Positions 1 to 7,966 of a stretch of 14,808 nucleotides of DNA are shown one piece after another. This stretch comes from Pseudomonadota bacterium (GTDB taxonomy: Bacteria > Pseudomonadota > Gammaproteobacteria > Burkholderiales > Methylophilaceae): NCBI GenBank assembly GCA_029549705.1, contig JAKPIR010000017.1, positions 1 through 14,808 of the forward strand, given 5' to 3'. Position 1 is the stretch's first letter. Each line of letters begins with the position of its first letter. The notes beneath the pieces were generated by a model. That model was not told the DNA's origin, made no database searches, and was given only the letters and a program-made list of their open reading frames with translations. The translations under genes and the position numbers were made by a program.

Positions 1-564
1 ATAAACCGCCTTGTTGCGAACAGTACCTTCATCGCGTATCTTGACGCGTAACGCGTCAAAGAAGACCAGCGGGTACATGGGTTCTAAAGGCCGGTTTTGC
101 CATTCCAGCACTTCGTCCATGACTTCGCTGGTAATGGTGGATATCAGATCCGGGGATACTTCCAGTCCGTAGAGTTCGGTCAGATGCCCTTGTATTTCTC
201 GAACCGGCAATCCTCTGGCATATAGCGAGATGACCTTGTCATCAAATCCGGGCAGGCGGCGTTGGTGCTTGGCAATGAGTTGCGGCTCAAAGCTGCCGTC
301 ACGGTCACGCGGAATGTCGAGTGCCAGACGGGTTTCTGCTGCAAGTACGGTCTTTTTGCTGCTGCCGTTCTTGTGATTGCGTGATCCAACTTCCGCACTA
401 CGTTGCTGCGTTAGATGGTGATCCAGCTCGGCTTGCAGCATGCGTTCTGCAAGTGCTTTCTTGAGTTGGCCAAACAATCCTGCGTCACTGAACATGGATT
501 GTGGATCTGATGGATTTACCCCTTCAAGCAGTTTGTCCAGGGTGGCTTGGTCGATCTTTGTCAT
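1..564 (-). CDS. IS256-family transposase (Mutator-type DDE), N-terminal part
   Basis: A DDE transposase that would cut and join the ends of the surrounding IS. The frame is open from ATG at 564-562 to the window edge, giving 188 codons of a family that usually has about 400. The N-terminal region carries the typical KKALAERMLQAELDHHL stretch, then the NHKNGSSKKTV and DIPRDRDGSFEPQLI segments, and the catalytic-core start FFDALRVKIRDEG. In that last segment Asp170 (codon 57-55) matches the first catalytic Asp of the family; the other two acidic residues would lie outside the window. The start is supported by AAAGGA five bases upstream. No defect is visible in this part, so the copy may be active. 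The family call is confident; the specific IS name is not known. Confidence 0.88.
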   Translation of the reverse strand, partial: MTKIDQATLDKLLEGVNPSDPQSMFSDAGLFGQLKKALAERMLQAELDHHLTQQRSAEVGSRNHKNGSSKKTVLAAETRLALDIPRDRDGSFEPQLIAKHQRRLPGFDDKVISLYARGLPVREIQGHLTELYGLEVSPDLISTITSEVMDEVLEWQNRPLEPMYPLVFFDALRVKIRDEGTVRNKAVY

Positions 565-603
565 ACGAGTCCTTTCTATTGCTACTCATTATCGTCGTAT
601 GAC
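560..603 (-). other. Inverted repeat overlapping the transposase start codon
   Basis: GTCGTATGAC (594-603) and GTCATACGAG (560-569) are inverted repeats matching at 9 of 10 positions, separated by 24 bases that include the AAAGGA ribosome site. In minus-strand RNA starting outside the IS, the start codon falls in the downstream arm of a hairpin. A weak hairpin hiding the start from read-through transcripts is a known way for insertion sequences to limit transposase. This function is inferred here. Confidence 0.45.
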
Positions 604-632
604 TTCTTTCACACAAAATTTCTGACAGGCTC

Positions 633-1855
633 TTAACTGGATCAACATTAAAGCGACTTCCCCAAGAGTCTTTATCTTGATGATTAAGTTCCAAACCAGC
701 CAGCAAGGCATGCTTCATGCCAAACCCATCAACGTCCAGCATTAAATCCGTTTGATTAAAGATGCCTTTGTCCTCACGCAAGATATGCGTATGTTGCCGT
801 GTAAATGTTGTCGCAGTAAAGCCAGGTGCGCGTGTATCGTTTCTGTCTTGATCTAAATCAGTCGCTCTAAATACATTGCGAATTTTTAACCCGCTATCAA
901 ATACATGGTCAAAGCTAATGGTGGCACCTGAACTGTGCGTTTGTATCACATCGTCTTTTTTTGCATTAAGTGAACCATAATATTGGCTTCTTTTAACATT
1001 TAACGGGCCGCCAATACGAAAAGGAACACCTAAATCATCTACTCTGCGGTCATCTAGATAATCAATTTGAAAGAGCAAGCTTGTTGAATCTGATGGTTTG
1101 AATAAAATAGAAGGAGCAATCAGGTGGCGTTCTAAGAAATATTGATCTCGAAAGCTTTCTGAATCTTCAACACTTGCGGCTAAACGAACGGCCACGGTAT
1201 CGCTAAGTGGTTGGTTAAAATCAATTTCACCACGTTTAACATTATATGAACCCGCGATGCCTCCCACTTCATACAAAGTTTCAAACATCGGTTTTTTTGT
1301 GATGCGGTTAATTAACCCACCAGAGCCACCTCGACCATATAGCGCGGATGCAGGACCTTTTATCACTTCAATCCGCTCAATATTGGCTAAATCGCGAAAG
1401 TAAGTTGCATCATCACGAAAACCGTCAACTAAGTTATCAGTTTGCGAGCTAAAGCCACGAATCAACACTTGGTCGCGCGCGCCATCGCCTGCCAAAACAC
1501 TCACACCAGGCACGCTATGCAAGGTATCGTTAAGCGATCGCGCTCCTTGGTCTCTCCAAGTTTCTTTTGTCACCACATTAATCGTTTGCGGAATATCTCT
1601 AAGGGGTGCGTTTGTTTTGGTACCCGTTGTTGTATTTGCAGGCTGATATAAGCCACCAGTATCTTTAGTTGCACGAATGTTTATTTTGCCTAACTCGACC
1701 TCTTCCACTTTCGCAGTTGACTTTTCAATCTCGCTTGAACTTTCGGCGGCAGCCTCTCTAACGGTTTCTTCGGCTACTGACGCAAAGGGTAAAGCTAACA
1801 ATGAGGCAAGCACCGCTAGCGTAATATGTTTGAGTTTAAAGTTTGTTTGTTGCAT
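633..1855 (-). pseudogene. TonB-dependent siderophore-type receptor, interrupted by IS256-family insertion
   Basis: Outer-membrane receptor for TonB-driven uptake of a chelated metal or similar ligand. A signal peptide spans residues 1-28 (hydrophobic ITLAVLASLLALPFASVA). A possible TonB box lies around ELGKINIRA. The plug domain follows, with IPQTINVVTKETWRDQGA, LNDTLHSVPGV, QVLIRGF, DNLVDGFRDD and RIEVIKGPASALYGRG, all typical of the ferric-siderophore branch. The first beta-barrel strands come next. The coding match stops after about 407 residues (near RFNVDPV), where the IS begins; the read-through frame adds about 36 meaningless residues and stops at 524. A full receptor is usually about 700 residues, so most of the barrel is missing or lies beyond the IS. 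AGGGGA six bases before the ATG is a good ribosome site. Only 36 bases separate it from the upstream beta-helix gene, which implies cotranscription. The ligand is unknown; iron-siderophore, lanthanide chelate or PQQ are all possible. Confidence 0.85.
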
Positions 1856-1891
1856 TTGATTCCCCTATATTTGCGTTTATTATCACTGCAT

Positions 1892-3820
1892 TTATTTAAC
1901 CGTTGCCTCAATCACCAGCGCGCTGCTGACTTTCTTAGCTACCCAACTGATATTTTCATTACTTACTACTTTTGGTAAAGCTTCACCAAAAAACTGCTTG
2001 GCGACTGTGTAGCTTTGCCCTGTTTTCACTAAGGCAGCGTTACTCACAATCGGCTTAATCGTCGTCGTGCTATCGGCTGTACTTAAACCTTGGGCATCTG
2101 CAATTTTGAGTGTGCCTTGAATAGCGCCCTTGCTTTTGTCCGAAGATTCGTCCGCACCAATCACAGGGCTAAGCGTTACATGGCTACCTGCCACCGTCGC
2201 TATCGTCACATCGCCTGTAATAATGCCGCTGTTTTCTAACGTAAAGGATTTATCGGGGTTGGCGTCTAAAAATTCAGCTTCCGTGTTATAGCTAAGCTCT
2301 TCATTACCTGCCATGAACCATTTTGAAGGTAAGCAGCCTTTGAGTGGCACATCTGGCGCCAAGCAAGTTGTGGCAGATTGTCCTGCGGCAAACGTGCCAA
2401 CTGGATAATTGTTGGTGGCGTTAGTCGCGGCATATTTGTAAATAAAGGTTTGATTGACATTGATATTGCCCGCAATCGTGCCGCTATTGGTGAGTTTGTG
2501 GTCACCAGCGCCTAGCACGAGGTTTTGCATTGCGCCGCTGTTGTCAATCACGCTATCGCGCCTGCCTGCCACTTTCATAAAGGCTTGGTCGTAGCCAGCT
2601 ACTTTTGAAGCCATTTCAGCTAAACCGTTCACATCCACCATGCGCACATCGCCGATAATTTTGCCTGTATTTTTTAGTGCAGTTTTACCAATAATGATTT
2701 GCAAAAATCCATCTTCCACCTCGTTAAATGGGGCTTCGTAGCTCACAATCGCCACGCCGCCACCAAAGTTGCCTGCGCCTTTGTTGTAGCTAATCGTGCC
2801 ATCGTTAGTGATATTTAACAGGTTTGAGCGCATATATAAGGCTGCCACCAAATCACCACTGCCTGAAATTGTGCCGCTTTTGTGGTTATGGACTGTGGAT
2901 TCCATTTGCTCTTCTTCAGTAAAAAAGCCTGCCGCATAAGCAATATTGCGCGCCTCGCCGTAACTGGTGCTGGCTACTTTAATTTTTTCTGCGCCTTTTA
3001 CAGTACCTTTTAAACTGGCGGCGGTGTTAGCAGTAATTATGAGCGGCTGAGTGCGCTCTGCCGAAATAGTACCGTAGTTTTCTAAAGCAAAAGTGTCTGC
3101 TTTTCCCGCCGCGGCAACCGCCCAAACCTTGCCAATACCTGCATGTTTAGCCGTAATAGTGCCGTGATTTTCCACCACATTATGGCCGTGTAATTCTGTA
3201 TCTACGCCAATTGCGCCAGAATCAAAGCCATAGGTAGTGACAGTGCCGTTAACCATAGCTGCTTTCATAGGCGGCGTGCCATCGGCAAATACAGTTTTGG
3301 TGCTAACGGTAGAAGTTGCAATTGGCTTGGTTAAATTTTTAGCACTTACTTCTACTGAAACCACACCACCTACTTGGTTCACCAATTTAGCCTGGTCGCC
3401 ACCAAGCAGCACTGCAATATTATTCACTTTACTTGTGCTATTGTTTTGAATCGTGCCGCTATTATTGAGCCTACTATCGGCGTTAATTAAAGCAGAAGCA
3501 CTCACTATAGGTGTGGCAAACGCGCCTGTTTGGTCGTTAGTCGTCCACAATTGCACGCGTGGATTGGGTGAAACCATTGCACCTTTGGCAATATTTACCG
3601 TTAATTTATTCAGTAAATTACTACCTTCTGGCGCATTCGGATTGGTCTCGCTTAAGTTGCTGGTGTTCATCATGGTTTGATTGACGCGGGCAAGATAGCC
3701 GTGCGTAAGATTGCCTTTGCAAGCCACCGTGCTAGTAGCTAGCTTGTTACAAGCGGCAGACGCGGTTACTGCATTTAAAGCCGCAATAACAGCCACAAAT
3801 ATTTGCTTACGAATGTGCAT
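1892..3820 (-). CDS. Secreted beta-helix-like repeat protein, no autotransporter barrel
   Basis: A 642-residue exported protein of unknown function. It starts with a signal peptide (charged MHIRKQ, hydrophobic FVAVIAALNAV, cleavage near TASA). The body holds about nine irregular copies of an Asn-x-Gly-Thr-Ile motif (NNSGTIQ, ENHGTIT, ENYGTIS, NDGTISY, TNSGTIAG, ENSGIITG), the pattern of right-handed beta-helix passengers in autotransporters and adhesins. Four cysteines sit in two close pairs (C24/C34 and a pair near residues 510-525), which could form two disulfides. The C-terminus resembles a passenger-barrel junction (TGQSYTVAKQFFGEAL), but the gene ends there in a clean TAA with no beta-barrel domain, so secretion would need another route. 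AAAGGT upstream supports the start. It heads a unit with the TonB receptor. It could be a surface or periplasmic binding protein for that receptor; this is inference only. Confidence 0.75.
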   Translation of the reverse strand: MHIRKQIFVAVIAALNAVTASAACNKLATSTVACKGNLTHGYLARVNQTMMNTSNLSETNPNAPEGSNLLNKLTVNIAKGAMVSPNPRVQLWTTNDQTGAFATPIVSASALINADSRLNNSGTIQNNSTSKVNNIAVLLGGDQAKLVNQVGGVVSVEVSAKNLTKPIATSTVSTKTVFADGTPPMKAAMVNGTVTTYGFDSGAIGVDTELHGHNVVENHGTITAKHAGIGKVWAVAAAGKADTFALENYGTISAERTQPLIITANTAASLKGTVKGAEKIKVASTSYGEARNIAYAAGFFTEEEQMESTVHNHKSGTISGSGDLVAALYMRSNLLNITNDGTISYNKGAGNFGGGVAIVSYEAPFNEVEDGFLQIIIGKTALKNTGKIIGDVRMVDVNGLAEMASKVAGYDQAFMKVAGRRDSVIDNSGAMQNLVLGAGDHKLTNSGTIAGNINVNQTFIYKYAATNATNNYPVGTFAAGQSATTCLAPDVPLKGCLPSKWFMAGNEELSYNTEAEFLDANPDKSFTLENSGIITGDVTIATVAGSHVTLSPVIGADESSDKSKGAIQGTLKIADAQGLSTADSTTTIKPIVSNAALVKTGQSYTVAKQFFGEALPKVVSNENISWVAKKVSSALVIEATVK

Positions 3821-3889
3821 GAATAAACCTTTAGTTAGTGTGCCACCCAGAATTAAGGGGCGTTGTATTAGAACGCAACTAGGCTAAAG

Positions 3890-3932
3890 ATAATACGAAC
3901 ATCATTCACATATTGATACAGGAGAAATTCCC
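3890..3932 (-). promoter_or_regulatory. Promoter of the beta-helix/TonB receptor unit with RGGA-N5-TCCY palindrome
   Basis: On the minus strand GGGAATTTCTCCT (3932-3920) is followed by 24 bases and then TATTAT (3895-3890), a good -10 hexamer. The predicted start is near 3883, which puts the palindrome centre near -43. No convincing -35 is visible, as expected for an activator-dependent promoter. The predicted leader is about 63 bases and opens with a small hairpin (arms GCGTT/AACGC at 3860-3864 and 3872-3876). The same arrangement occurs upstream of mxaR and of the sensor kinase. Confidence 0.5.
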
Positions 3933-3988
3933 GAAGATTGATTTGTGATGAAGAAGTTTATAGCAGGATTGATGCTGAATATAAGCGA

Positions 3989-5020
3989 CTAGTGGCGCAA
4001 GCCAACTTTGCGTTTAAATAAGCGTTTGTTAGCGAAAATTTGTTTGATCTTTTGCCAAAACCAACCCAACAAAATAAAGCCCATCGCGATGAGGGCAAAA
4101 ACCCAGCGCGCATCACGCTCGGCCATGGCTTCTTTTTGAAAGTCTGCATTCTTTAGCGCATTCACAGCATCTTTTGGGGTATTGATACGTACTAGTTCAA
4201 AACCTGAGGCGAGAGAAATAGCTTGCATAAATACTTTATTAAAAGAAGAAGTATGCTCGGTAACTTCGTCTAATGTTCCTTCAGGGGCATGTTCGCCTGG
4301 TGCCAATGCACGCACGGCAGCAAGTAAATTCGGATGATTGCCCTCAAGAACTGCATCTTCACGCGTCCAGTAGCCAATAATTTCATCCCTTTGGTTGAGT
4401 CGGGGTACTGGCTGAAGTGCGTCACCACCCACACCCAAGATTAGGCCATGAACTTTTCCGCGTAACTTTGAAAGTTCAGTCACAATAGGTGCACTTCGCG
4501 CAGGCATTTCATCACCATCTGAAATGTAGACCAAATTTAGATTTCTTTTCTTTGCTTCCTTAATGGAGACGGTAAGCGCATCAGTCACCCATGAATCACC
4601 TATCCAGCGCATCCTTCGATCAAGCCCAGATACAACTTGATCAATTGCAGGAAAATGACGGCATACTTCCAAGGGTTCAAATAATACCGTAGATTCATCG
4701 CCTGCAAATAAAGCAACCGATACTTTTGAACCACATGGTAGGCTTGCCATCCCTTCACGCACGGCAAGTTTGGCAAGGGTTAAGCGATCAGTTTGTGGTT
4801 TAGGAAAATCCACATCGCGTACATTCATACTCTCGCTGATGTCAATAACAAAGAGTGTATCTTGAACAACGCTTTTCAGTTGGGTTTGCGGTTCAAACCA
4901 TACTGGGAATAAAGCCAACCCAGCCAGCAAATACCAAATTGAGCCATTTTGCACGGCATGACGCAGATGAACGAGGAAGTGTCCCCACCAATGTTTTAGG
5001 TTATGGTGCATTAAAATCAC
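3989..5020 (-). CDS. mxaL: MxaL, membrane-anchored von Willebrand A protein
   Basis: MxaL is one of the mxaACKL products required in other methylotrophs for metal insertion and activity of methanol dehydrogenase. The 343-residue protein has an N-terminal hydrophobic segment (about 28-42, IWYLLAGLALFPVWF). It then has a von Willebrand A domain whose metal-binding DxSxS motif reads D60-I-S62-E-S64 and which carries a later YISDGDEMPAR segment. A C-terminal membrane helix (WVFALIAMGFILLGWFW) ends in a basic tail. The domain should face the periplasm. It is the last gene of the mxaRSACKL order, 155 bases after mxaK; that gap holds a MITE-like repeat. No clear terminator follows before the next promoter at 3932. 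The assignment rests on domain architecture plus gene order. Confidence 0.85.
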   Translation of the reverse strand: MILMHHNLKHWWGHFLVHLRHAVQNGSIWYLLAGLALFPVWFEPQTQLKSVVQDTLFVIDISESMNVRDVDFPKPQTDRLTLAKLAVREGMASLPCGSKVSVALFAGDESTVLFEPLEVCRHFPAIDQVVSGLDRRMRWIGDSWVTDALTVSIKEAKKRNLNLVYISDGDEMPARSAPIVTELSKLRGKVHGLILGVGGDALQPVPRLNQRDEIIGYWTREDAVLEGNHPNLLAAVRALAPGEHAPEGTLDEVTEHTSSFNKVFMQAISLASGFELVRINTPKDAVNALKNADFQKEAMAERDARWVFALIAMGFILLGWFWQKIKQIFANKRLFKRKVGLRH

Positions 5021-5035
5021 TCAAACAATAATGCC

Positions 5036-5130
5036 GTCATACCGACAAAAGTCGGCATCCAGCGTCTTTTAGCGATATTTGCCAAATTTCTGACTAAAGT
5101 CACTGGATTCCGTGTCAAGCACGGAATGAC
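5036..5130. repeat. MITE-like element with two terminal hairpins between mxaK and mxaL
   Basis: The segment begins GTCAT and ends ATGAC. Each end carries a hairpin: CCGAC/GTCGG (5042-5046, 5051-5055) and TTCCGTG/CACGGAA (5108-5114, 5120-5126). Inside these lie CATCCAG and CTGGATT in inverted orientation, so the roughly 95-base unit is an imperfect palindrome. This matches the small GTCAT-TCCG type dispersed repeats common in proteobacterial intergenic DNA. It lies inside an operon and could fold in mRNA. Confidence 0.65.
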
Positions 5131-5175
5131 AAGATACTTATTTAGACTTACTAATGACAATCTACAAGTAATCAT

Positions 5176-5778
5176 TTATGGCAAACCTCTGCGCGTATTA
5201 TCTTTCATCAACGCCGTGCCATTTTGCTGATACGGCTGTAAACCTATGGTGCCATCTGGAGAGTTTTCATATCCCTCAGTACGCTTTTCTGGGCTTAGCC
5301 TATCTATCAACTCTAAATTATAGCGTGCATCATACATATCTGGCTTGAGTCGCAATGCGCCTTTATAGGCTTCACGCGCCAGCAATACACGCTCAACTGC
5401 GCGACGATGTGATCCGCCCTTCTCAATATTGGATGCTGCCATTGCGGCTTCAAAATGGACATTCGCTATACCATATTTGGCGCGGGCGCGTAGCTCAGGG
5501 TTGAGCGACACCTCAGCAATATTAAATGCCTTTTGCGCTTCAACCGGCTTATTTTGGCGAGCCAATAAATAACCTACACTATAGGCTTTTAAATACTCAT
5601 CATTTTTTAATGGTTGCTTCAAAATGCTTTTGTTTTGATATGCAATATTAAGTTGATGCGCCTTCCACCATAAGCTAAAAAAATAGGCTGATGCGATTAA
5701 ACATAATATAGTGACGCCAAGTAAAGCCTTGGGTAAGTTATCTAATAGTTTATAGCGTAATTTATTTTTTATTTTCAT
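5176..5778 (-). CDS. mxaK: MxaK, membrane protein with TPR-like region
   Basis: A 200-residue protein at the mxaK position, 63 bases after mxaC. MxaK is known from other methylotrophs as needed for active, metal-loaded methanol dehydrogenase; its biochemical role is unknown. It has a basic N-terminus, one membrane helix (about 18-38, ALLGVTILCLIASAYFFSLWW), then a mostly helical region with spaced Ala/Leu/Tyr residues resembling tetratricopeptide repeats (GYLLARQNKPVEAQKAFNIA, then AREAYKGALRLKPDMYDARY). That region is probably periplasmic and probably a protein-protein interface. The Shine-Dalgarno sequence is weak (GCAGG), so translation may depend on neighbouring genes. The identity relies on position and layout more than on strong motifs. 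Confidence 0.8.
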   Translation of the reverse strand: MKIKNKLRYKLLDNLPKALLGVTILCLIASAYFFSLWWKAHQLNIAYQNKSILKQPLKNDEYLKAYSVGYLLARQNKPVEAQKAFNIAEVSLNPELRARAKYGIANVHFEAAMAASNIEKGGSHRRAVERVLLAREAYKGALRLKPDMYDARYNLELIDRLSPEKRTEGYENSPDGTIGLQPYQQNGTALMKDNTRRGLP

Positions 5779-5841
5779 ATAGTTGCCTGCAATAATCTGC
5801 TCTAACAGAGTGCGTTTTACCGTGCACTAAAGGCATGAAAG

Positions 5842-6864
5842 TTACGCTTTCCATGCTTTAATCTCAATCTGTTTCAGCCAAAAAAGTGCCCCCAATAAAA
5901 GTATGCTCAGCACATAAAAATACACGGCATAGTCTTGGCGCGGCAGACGATACTCGTAGCGCGTTGGCTTATTGGTCATGCGGGCAATTTCTGCCACTGC
6001 GTTTTTTAGACCCGCCTCACTATTTACCTCAAAGGCTTGGTAGGGAATTTCAAGTTCTTCAAAAAGTTTATTCATGGCAACATTTTGGTTGATTTCAATT
6101 TGTTGCAATTCTGCCTGCGGCACATATTCGTTATCCCCCGCGATGACCGAACTCAAAATGTTTTTTTCAGCACCCGCGTGAACGTACACCCAAATTAATT
6201 TGGCGCGTGTTTGCTTGAATGCATTTTTTAAAATAACTCTATCGGCTGGCTCAATGACAGCATCACCATCGGAAACCAACATCACCAAGCGAGATGCGGT
6301 GAATGGGCGATTATTAAAATAATCTAAGCCCATCGCTAAAGCCCGATTGAGCGCGGTGAATCCTGAGCTATTGGCTTCAGCACTTAACATTGCAGCTTTG
6401 GCCAACTCACGATCAGCCGAAAGTGGCGCAACTCTAATGGGCGCAGCATTAAAAGCCACAACACCAAAGGTATCCGCTGGTCGCTCATCCATAAACTTAA
6501 GCAACACTTTGCGTGAAGCTTCAATTTTACTAATCGGTTTCGCGTTCACACTTTGATCAAAATTTTGCAAAGGCTCAGACATACTGCCGCTACGGTCTAA
6601 CACCACCACAATTTCAGCACCTTCGCCCACTTTGGTGACTGTACCGCCCTCGGTAAATGGCGCAGCGGCGGCAATAATTAACACAGCAAGTGTTAAAGCC
6701 GCCAACGCGCGTACGCCCCAACGTAAACAACTCGAAATGATGTCTTTAGGCCAGTCTTCTAAGCCAGGAAAGCCAAACTGTTTTACGCCATATGAAATAA
6801 ACGGCAATAAAGCGGATGGCAATAACCACAATAATTCAGGTTTTAAAAAATGTATCGCGTTCAT
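5842..6864 (-). CDS. mxaC: MxaC, membrane von Willebrand A protein (BatA-like)
   Basis: A 340-residue inner-membrane protein with a BatA-like layout: two N-terminal hydrophobic segments (about 11-27 and 51-69), a von Willebrand A domain, and a C-terminal helix (VYFYVLSILLLGALFWL). The metal-ion-dependent adhesion motif is intact: D90-R-S92-G-S94-M. Later conserved parts are SGFTALNRALAMG (the threonine step) and RLVMLVSDGDAV. MxaC acts with MxaA, K and L in Ca2+ loading of methanol dehydrogenase in studied methylotrophs. Its start overlaps the mxaA stop by one base (TAATG), indicating translational coupling. It pairs with MxaL as a second periplasm-facing von Willebrand A protein and may contact MxaR or the enzyme; that contact is inference. 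Confidence 0.88.
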   Translation of the reverse strand: MNAIHFLKPELLWLLPSALLPFISYGVKQFGFPGLEDWPKDIISSCLRWGVRALAALTLAVLIIAAAAPFTEGGTVTKVGEGAEIVVVLDRSGSMSEPLQNFDQSVNAKPISKIEASRKVLLKFMDERPADTFGVVAFNAAPIRVAPLSADRELAKAAMLSAEANSSGFTALNRALAMGLDYFNNRPFTASRLVMLVSDGDAVIEPADRVILKNAFKQTRAKLIWVYVHAGAEKNILSSVIAGDNEYVPQAELQQIEINQNVAMNKLFEELEIPYQAFEVNSEAGLKNAVAEIARMTNKPTRYEYRLPRQDYAVYFYVLSILLLGALFWLKQIEIKAWKA

Positions 6865-7874
6865 TAAGCGTGGACTTTTTTACTTAAATGTACTGCTTTT
6901 ACCTTGCGTTTACGCAACTGCCGGCGCATCAGTCGTTCTGCCATGGCCGCGCGCTGAATCCATGCCTTGGTTGTGTTTACATCAATCGCATTTGCCTGTG
7001 CATTTTTGCCATGAAATGCTTGCCATGAATCTTCAAAAAACTTCGCAATGTCTAATTTTTCAGAAATCAAATATGGGCATTTTTCAAACAAGTCTTGCAA
7101 GGTATTTGGATATAAACTTTGCCCCGCACTTGCCGCTAAGCCGCTATGGATGTTACGCAAATCCTTCATACTGAATGTGCTTTCTCGATGTTGCCGTATT
7201 TGTCGCGCTAACTTTGTCAATGGACCTGGGTTACGCGGCCACCACGAAATTTTGTCTTGTAACCATAGCCAAAAACCACCAAGCAATAACCCAAGACTTA
7301 GTAATATCAATGCGATTGTTAATGGCGTTTGCGTATCAAAGCTTAGCGGTGGCGCATGCGGACGATGACTTTTTTCCTCAATTTGCGGCGGCAGCACGGG
7401 GGACAAATGAATGCCTTGGGCTGGAATTGTCAGGGTTAAAGGCTTTGTATTCCCTTTTTCTGGTGGAATAGTTTGCAGGGCAATTGCAGGAATAAATATC
7501 GTTTGCGCCATTTCTACTGTACCAAAAATTTGCCAAGTAAAATCAAGCGTAACTTTTGTGCTTTCGTCTTTATTGTTGCTGGATTGAAACTTTACTTCTC
7601 GTAAATCCAACCAGTTGTTCACGGGGCCTTTAAGTGGCACACTGTTAGGGTCAAACACCTGCCCTTTCTTTAGCTGAAGCACAGCATGCATGTCAATTAA
7701 ATCGCCAATCGTGTAGCCATTTGTACGCATAGTGACTTTTATCGGCGAGACTAAAGCAGGGCTTAATGGCTCTGTTTTTTTTATTTCCGCCACCGCAATA
7801 TTTTGAACAAAAAATAGGCCGCTAAATAAAAACACGCTAATCAGCATCTTAAAATTAATACATTGTTTAATCAT
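6864..7874 (-). CDS. mxaA: MxaA, periplasmic protein anchored by a C-terminal helix
   Basis: MxaA is the best-studied member of the set. Mutants in other methylotrophs make methanol dehydrogenase lacking calcium. From the ATG at 7874-7872 the product is 336 residues: a signal peptide (MIKQCINFK then hydrophobic LISVFLFSGLFF, cleavage near AVA-E), a beta-rich periplasmic region to about residue 165, a Pro-rich linker, a membrane helix (about 184-205) and a basic cytosolic tail. The frame stays open upstream to a GTG at 7970 that overlaps the mxaS stop. I reject that start because it would put 32 polar residues before an evident signal peptide. No good Shine-Dalgarno is visible before either start. 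A short hairpin (CAGTCT/AGACTG, 7921-7926 and 7936-7941) lies in the gap so created. Confidence 0.82.
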   Translation of the reverse strand: MIKQCINFKMLISVFLFSGLFFVQNIAVAEIKKTEPLSPALVSPIKVTMRTNGYTIGDLIDMHAVLQLKKGQVFDPNSVPLKGPVNNWLDLREVKFQSSNNKDESTKVTLDFTWQIFGTVEMAQTIFIPAIALQTIPPEKGNTKPLTLTIPAQGIHLSPVLPPQIEEKSHRPHAPPLSFDTQTPLTIALILLSLGLLLGGFWLWLQDKISWWPRNPGPLTKLARQIRQHRESTFSMKDLRNIHSGLAASAGQSLYPNTLQDLFEKCPYLISEKLDIAKFFEDSWQAFHGKNAQANAIDVNTTKAWIQRAAMAERLMRRQLRKRKVKAVHLSKKVHA

Positions 7875-7966
7875 CGTCAAATAATAGGTGCTTGGTGAAC
7901 CGCTCGTTGTGTAAACACTACAGTCTGTGTAGACAAGACTGAAATGTCTGAAATAATCTTTGTCAG

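Larger units (their letters stand above)
1..632 (-). mobile_element. IS256-family insertion sequence, 5' part, cut by window edge
   Basis: The transposase and a terminal sequence reading GAGCCTGTCAGA on the minus strand (end at about 632) mark one end of an IS256-family element. The other end lies beyond base 1, so neither the second inverted repeat nor the target duplication can be checked. The element joins directly to the TonB receptor gene: receptor codons run unbroken up to about 633 and then continue as out-of-frame IS sequence to a stop at 524. The IS has therefore landed inside that gene. About 632 bases of an expected 1.3 kb are visible. The boundary is accurate to a few bases because the junction bases could belong to either side. 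Confidence 0.85.

Noticed and set aside
524..632. C-terminal 36 residues of the receptor frame
   Set aside because: They are translated from the IS end out of frame with its transposase and match nothing expected of a receptor.
1892..3820. Complete autotransporter
   Set aside because: The repeats and C-terminal junction fit a passenger, but no beta-barrel domain follows and the stop is clean.
6632..7174. 180-codon plus-strand frame across mxaC and mxaA
   Set aside because: It is antisense to two well-supported coupled genes, has no domain or ribosome site, and looks like an opposite-strand shadow.
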